Below are positions 6,321 through 7,032 of a stretch of DNA of 7,032 nt, one piece after another (position 1 is the first letter of the stretch; every line of letters starts with the position of its first letter). A program made the position numbers and the translations under genes. The DNA lies in NCBI GenBank assembly GCA_900554455.1, contig USHT01000052.1, positions 1 to 7,032 of the forward strand, written 5' to 3'. The notes beneath the pieces are model-generated. The model saw only the letters and a list, made by a program, of their open reading frames with translations, was not told the origin of the DNA and did no database searches. The stretch comes from an uncultured Collinsella sp. GTDB lineage: Bacteria > Actinomycetota > Coriobacteriia > Coriobacteriales > Coriobacteriaceae.

Positions 6321-6408
6321 GGTGCTTTGCGGGCGGGCCAGGCTTTATCTTCACTCCGGTTGCTTTGCAAAGTCGTTCAGATAAAGCCTGTCCCGCCCGC
6401 AAAGCACC
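6321..6408. repeat. Near-perfect 30-bp inverted repeat with a 28-base loop
   Basis: The arms at 6321-6350 and 6379-6408 are reverse complements at 29 of 30 positions, with one mismatch at 6338/6391. The arms begin ggtgctttgcgggcggg on the outside and end ggctttatct on the inside. The loop (6351-6378) contains a further 10-bp palindrome, ctttgcaaag (6363-6372), echoing the gctttgc of the arms. No T-run follows on either strand and no flanking duplication of more than a few bases is seen. It codes for nothing recognisable. It could be a small non-autonomous mobile or palindromic intergenic repeat, or a structured regulatory site upstream of the purE promoter. Confidence 0.8.
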
Positions 6409-6451
6409 CCTCGACCTACCGGGGATTGCTATGACGTACGTTAGCTGAAAT

Positions 6452-6496
6452 AAAAAAGCGTGCCCACCGTCCTTGGGTGGGACGGCGGGCACGTTT
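6452..6496 (-). terminator. Rho-independent terminator of the surface-protein gene
   Basis: The arms 6459-6472 and 6480-6493 pair over 14 positions around a 7-base loop. The single mismatch as read on plus (A6466/C6486) becomes a U-G pair in the minus-strand transcript. On minus the stem is followed by CTTTTTTATTT. It lies 22 bases past the stop at 6515, so it ends transcription of the sorting-signal protein before the purE promoter. Confidence 0.9.
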
Positions 6497-6514
6497 GCTT
6501 AGTTGTCGCTGGGA

Positions 6515-7032
6515 CTACTCAGCCTTATTGCGACGGTGGAAGAAGGCACCGATCGCAGCGATGATGGCTCCAAGGCCACCGACAGTCGCGACAGTTGCCG
6601 CCGTTTGATCGCCAGTAACGGGGATCGCCGAACCGTTCTTCTTGCCGCCCTGGGCCTTGTCGCCTGCGGGCTTGCCCGCCTGGCCGCCGCCGTTCGAGCC
6701 GTTGCCGGAACCCTGGTTGCCCGAGCCGCCGGTGTTGCCCGAGCCGCCCTGGTTGCCGGAGTCGGCATCCTTAAGGCCCTCAATGGCCAGTTTGAGCTGG
6801 TCATAGGCCGCCTGGAGCTGGGCGTCGGAAGCATTCTCATCACCCAAGACATCCTCGGCGTAGGTAATGGCATCCGTCAGGGCCTTGACAGACTCGGCCG
6901 TCTTTCCCTTGGTGTCAGTCTCCTTCGCCTGCTTGACCAGGGCCTTGAGTTGCTTCTTGGTCGGGTTCTCGACCGGGGTCACCGGGGTCTTCTCGAGCGC
7001 GTCACGGGCATCCTCGAGCGCCTTGAGTGCCT
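6515..7032 (-). CDS. C-terminal part of a cell-wall-anchored surface protein with FIVAR-like repeat and IPVTG sorting signal; 5' end outside window
   Basis: The frame is open to the right edge, so the start is not in view; a GTG at 6982 is internal. The edge shows ALKALEDARDALEK, the end of one helical repeat. A complete FIVAR-like unit follows (about 6770-6960): NPTKKQLKALVKQAKE, then LTDAITYAEDVLGDENASDA and AAYDQLKLAIEGL, three amphipathic helices typical of such stalk domains in Gram-positive surface proteins. Next is a Gly/Asn/Ser-rich linker encoded partly by 18-base repeats, then a basic stretch. The sorting signal is IPVTGD (IPVTG at 6611-6625), followed by a hydrophobic segment rich in Ala, Gly, Ile and Val and the tail HRRNKAE. 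IPVTG has Ile instead of Leu in LPXTG. A sortase should cleave between T and G. The ligand or partner is unknown. The gene ends at the terminator at 6452-6496. Confidence 0.9.
   Translation of the reverse strand, partial: ALKALEDARDALEKTPVTPVENPTKKQLKALVKQAKETDTKGKTAESVKALTDAITYAEDVLGDENASDAQLQAAYDQLKLAIEGLKDADSGNQGGSGNTGGSGNQGSGNGSNGGGQAGKPAGDKAQGGKKNGSAIPVTGDQTAATVATVGGLGAIIAAIGAFFHRRNKAE
6715..6748 (-). repeat. 18-base tandem repeat in the Gly-rich linker of the surface protein
   Basis: gttgcccgagccgcc occurs at 6716-6730 and again at 6734-6748, an 18-base period, with decayed copies on either side (gttgccgg at 6711 region and 6752). It encodes the G-N-x-G-G-S unit before the sorting signal. 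Whole-codon copy change would lengthen or shorten the linker without a frameshift. Confidence 0.6.

Noticed and set aside
6515..6982. Complete small surface protein starting at GTG 6982
   Set aside because: The frame continues open to the edge with repeat-like coding sequence, no ribosome binding site precedes the GTG, and a signal peptide is missing.
1..7032. CRISPR array, tRNA or rRNA genes, transposase, phage or defence genes
   Set aside because: No spaced direct repeats, tRNA-like folds, or recombinase, nuclease or phage motifs were seen on either strand.

Overview
The window reads as a high-GC chromosomal segment of an anaerobic gut actinobacterium. From recalled protein similarity, Collinsella or a close relative in the Coriobacteriia is the best guess. 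The support is the GC-rich third codon positions, a Bacillus/actinobacterial-type PurF that keeps four Fe-S cysteines, a class B sortase, and a Gly-rich surface protein ending in a sorting signal. No database search was possible.

Layout. Positions 1-807 (minus) hold a reading frame that starts as purM and switches in frame, near position 360, into the C-terminal part of leucyl-tRNA synthetase starting at its KMSKS loop. It runs off the left edge. Upstream on the same strand is purF (964-2634) with a TATAAT -10 box at 2676-2681; purF-purM is a usual purine operon order. A 284-base divergent gap follows, then a plus-strand gene (2919-4148) for a multi-pass membrane protein of the 'putative ABC-transporter type IV' (CmpB-like) family. 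A strong bidirectional hairpin terminator (4182-4222) separates it from a minus-strand group: purE (5761-6225), a class B sortase (4727-5725) and a small MoaE-like protein (4255-4671), probably transcribed in that order from a promoter near 6289-6317. Upstream of that promoter lie an 88-base near-perfect inverted repeat (6321-6408) and the terminator (6452-6496) of a minus-strand cell-wall-anchored protein (6515 to the right edge) that ends in IPVTG, a hydrophobic segment and a basic tail.

Function. PurF, PurM and PurE catalyse the first, fifth and sixth steps of de novo IMP synthesis. The sortase and the sorting-signal protein belong to surface-protein display. The MoaE-like protein has no other molybdenum-cofactor gene beside it.

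The most important point for a reader is the purM/leuS chimera. It is clear from the sequence and most likely reflects a contig misjoin or a strain-level rearrangement rather than a new bifunctional enzyme. The most interesting non-coding signals are the 30-bp-arm inverted repeat next to the purE promoter and an 8-mer, CCTGTCCC, that recurs in the gaps between genes.
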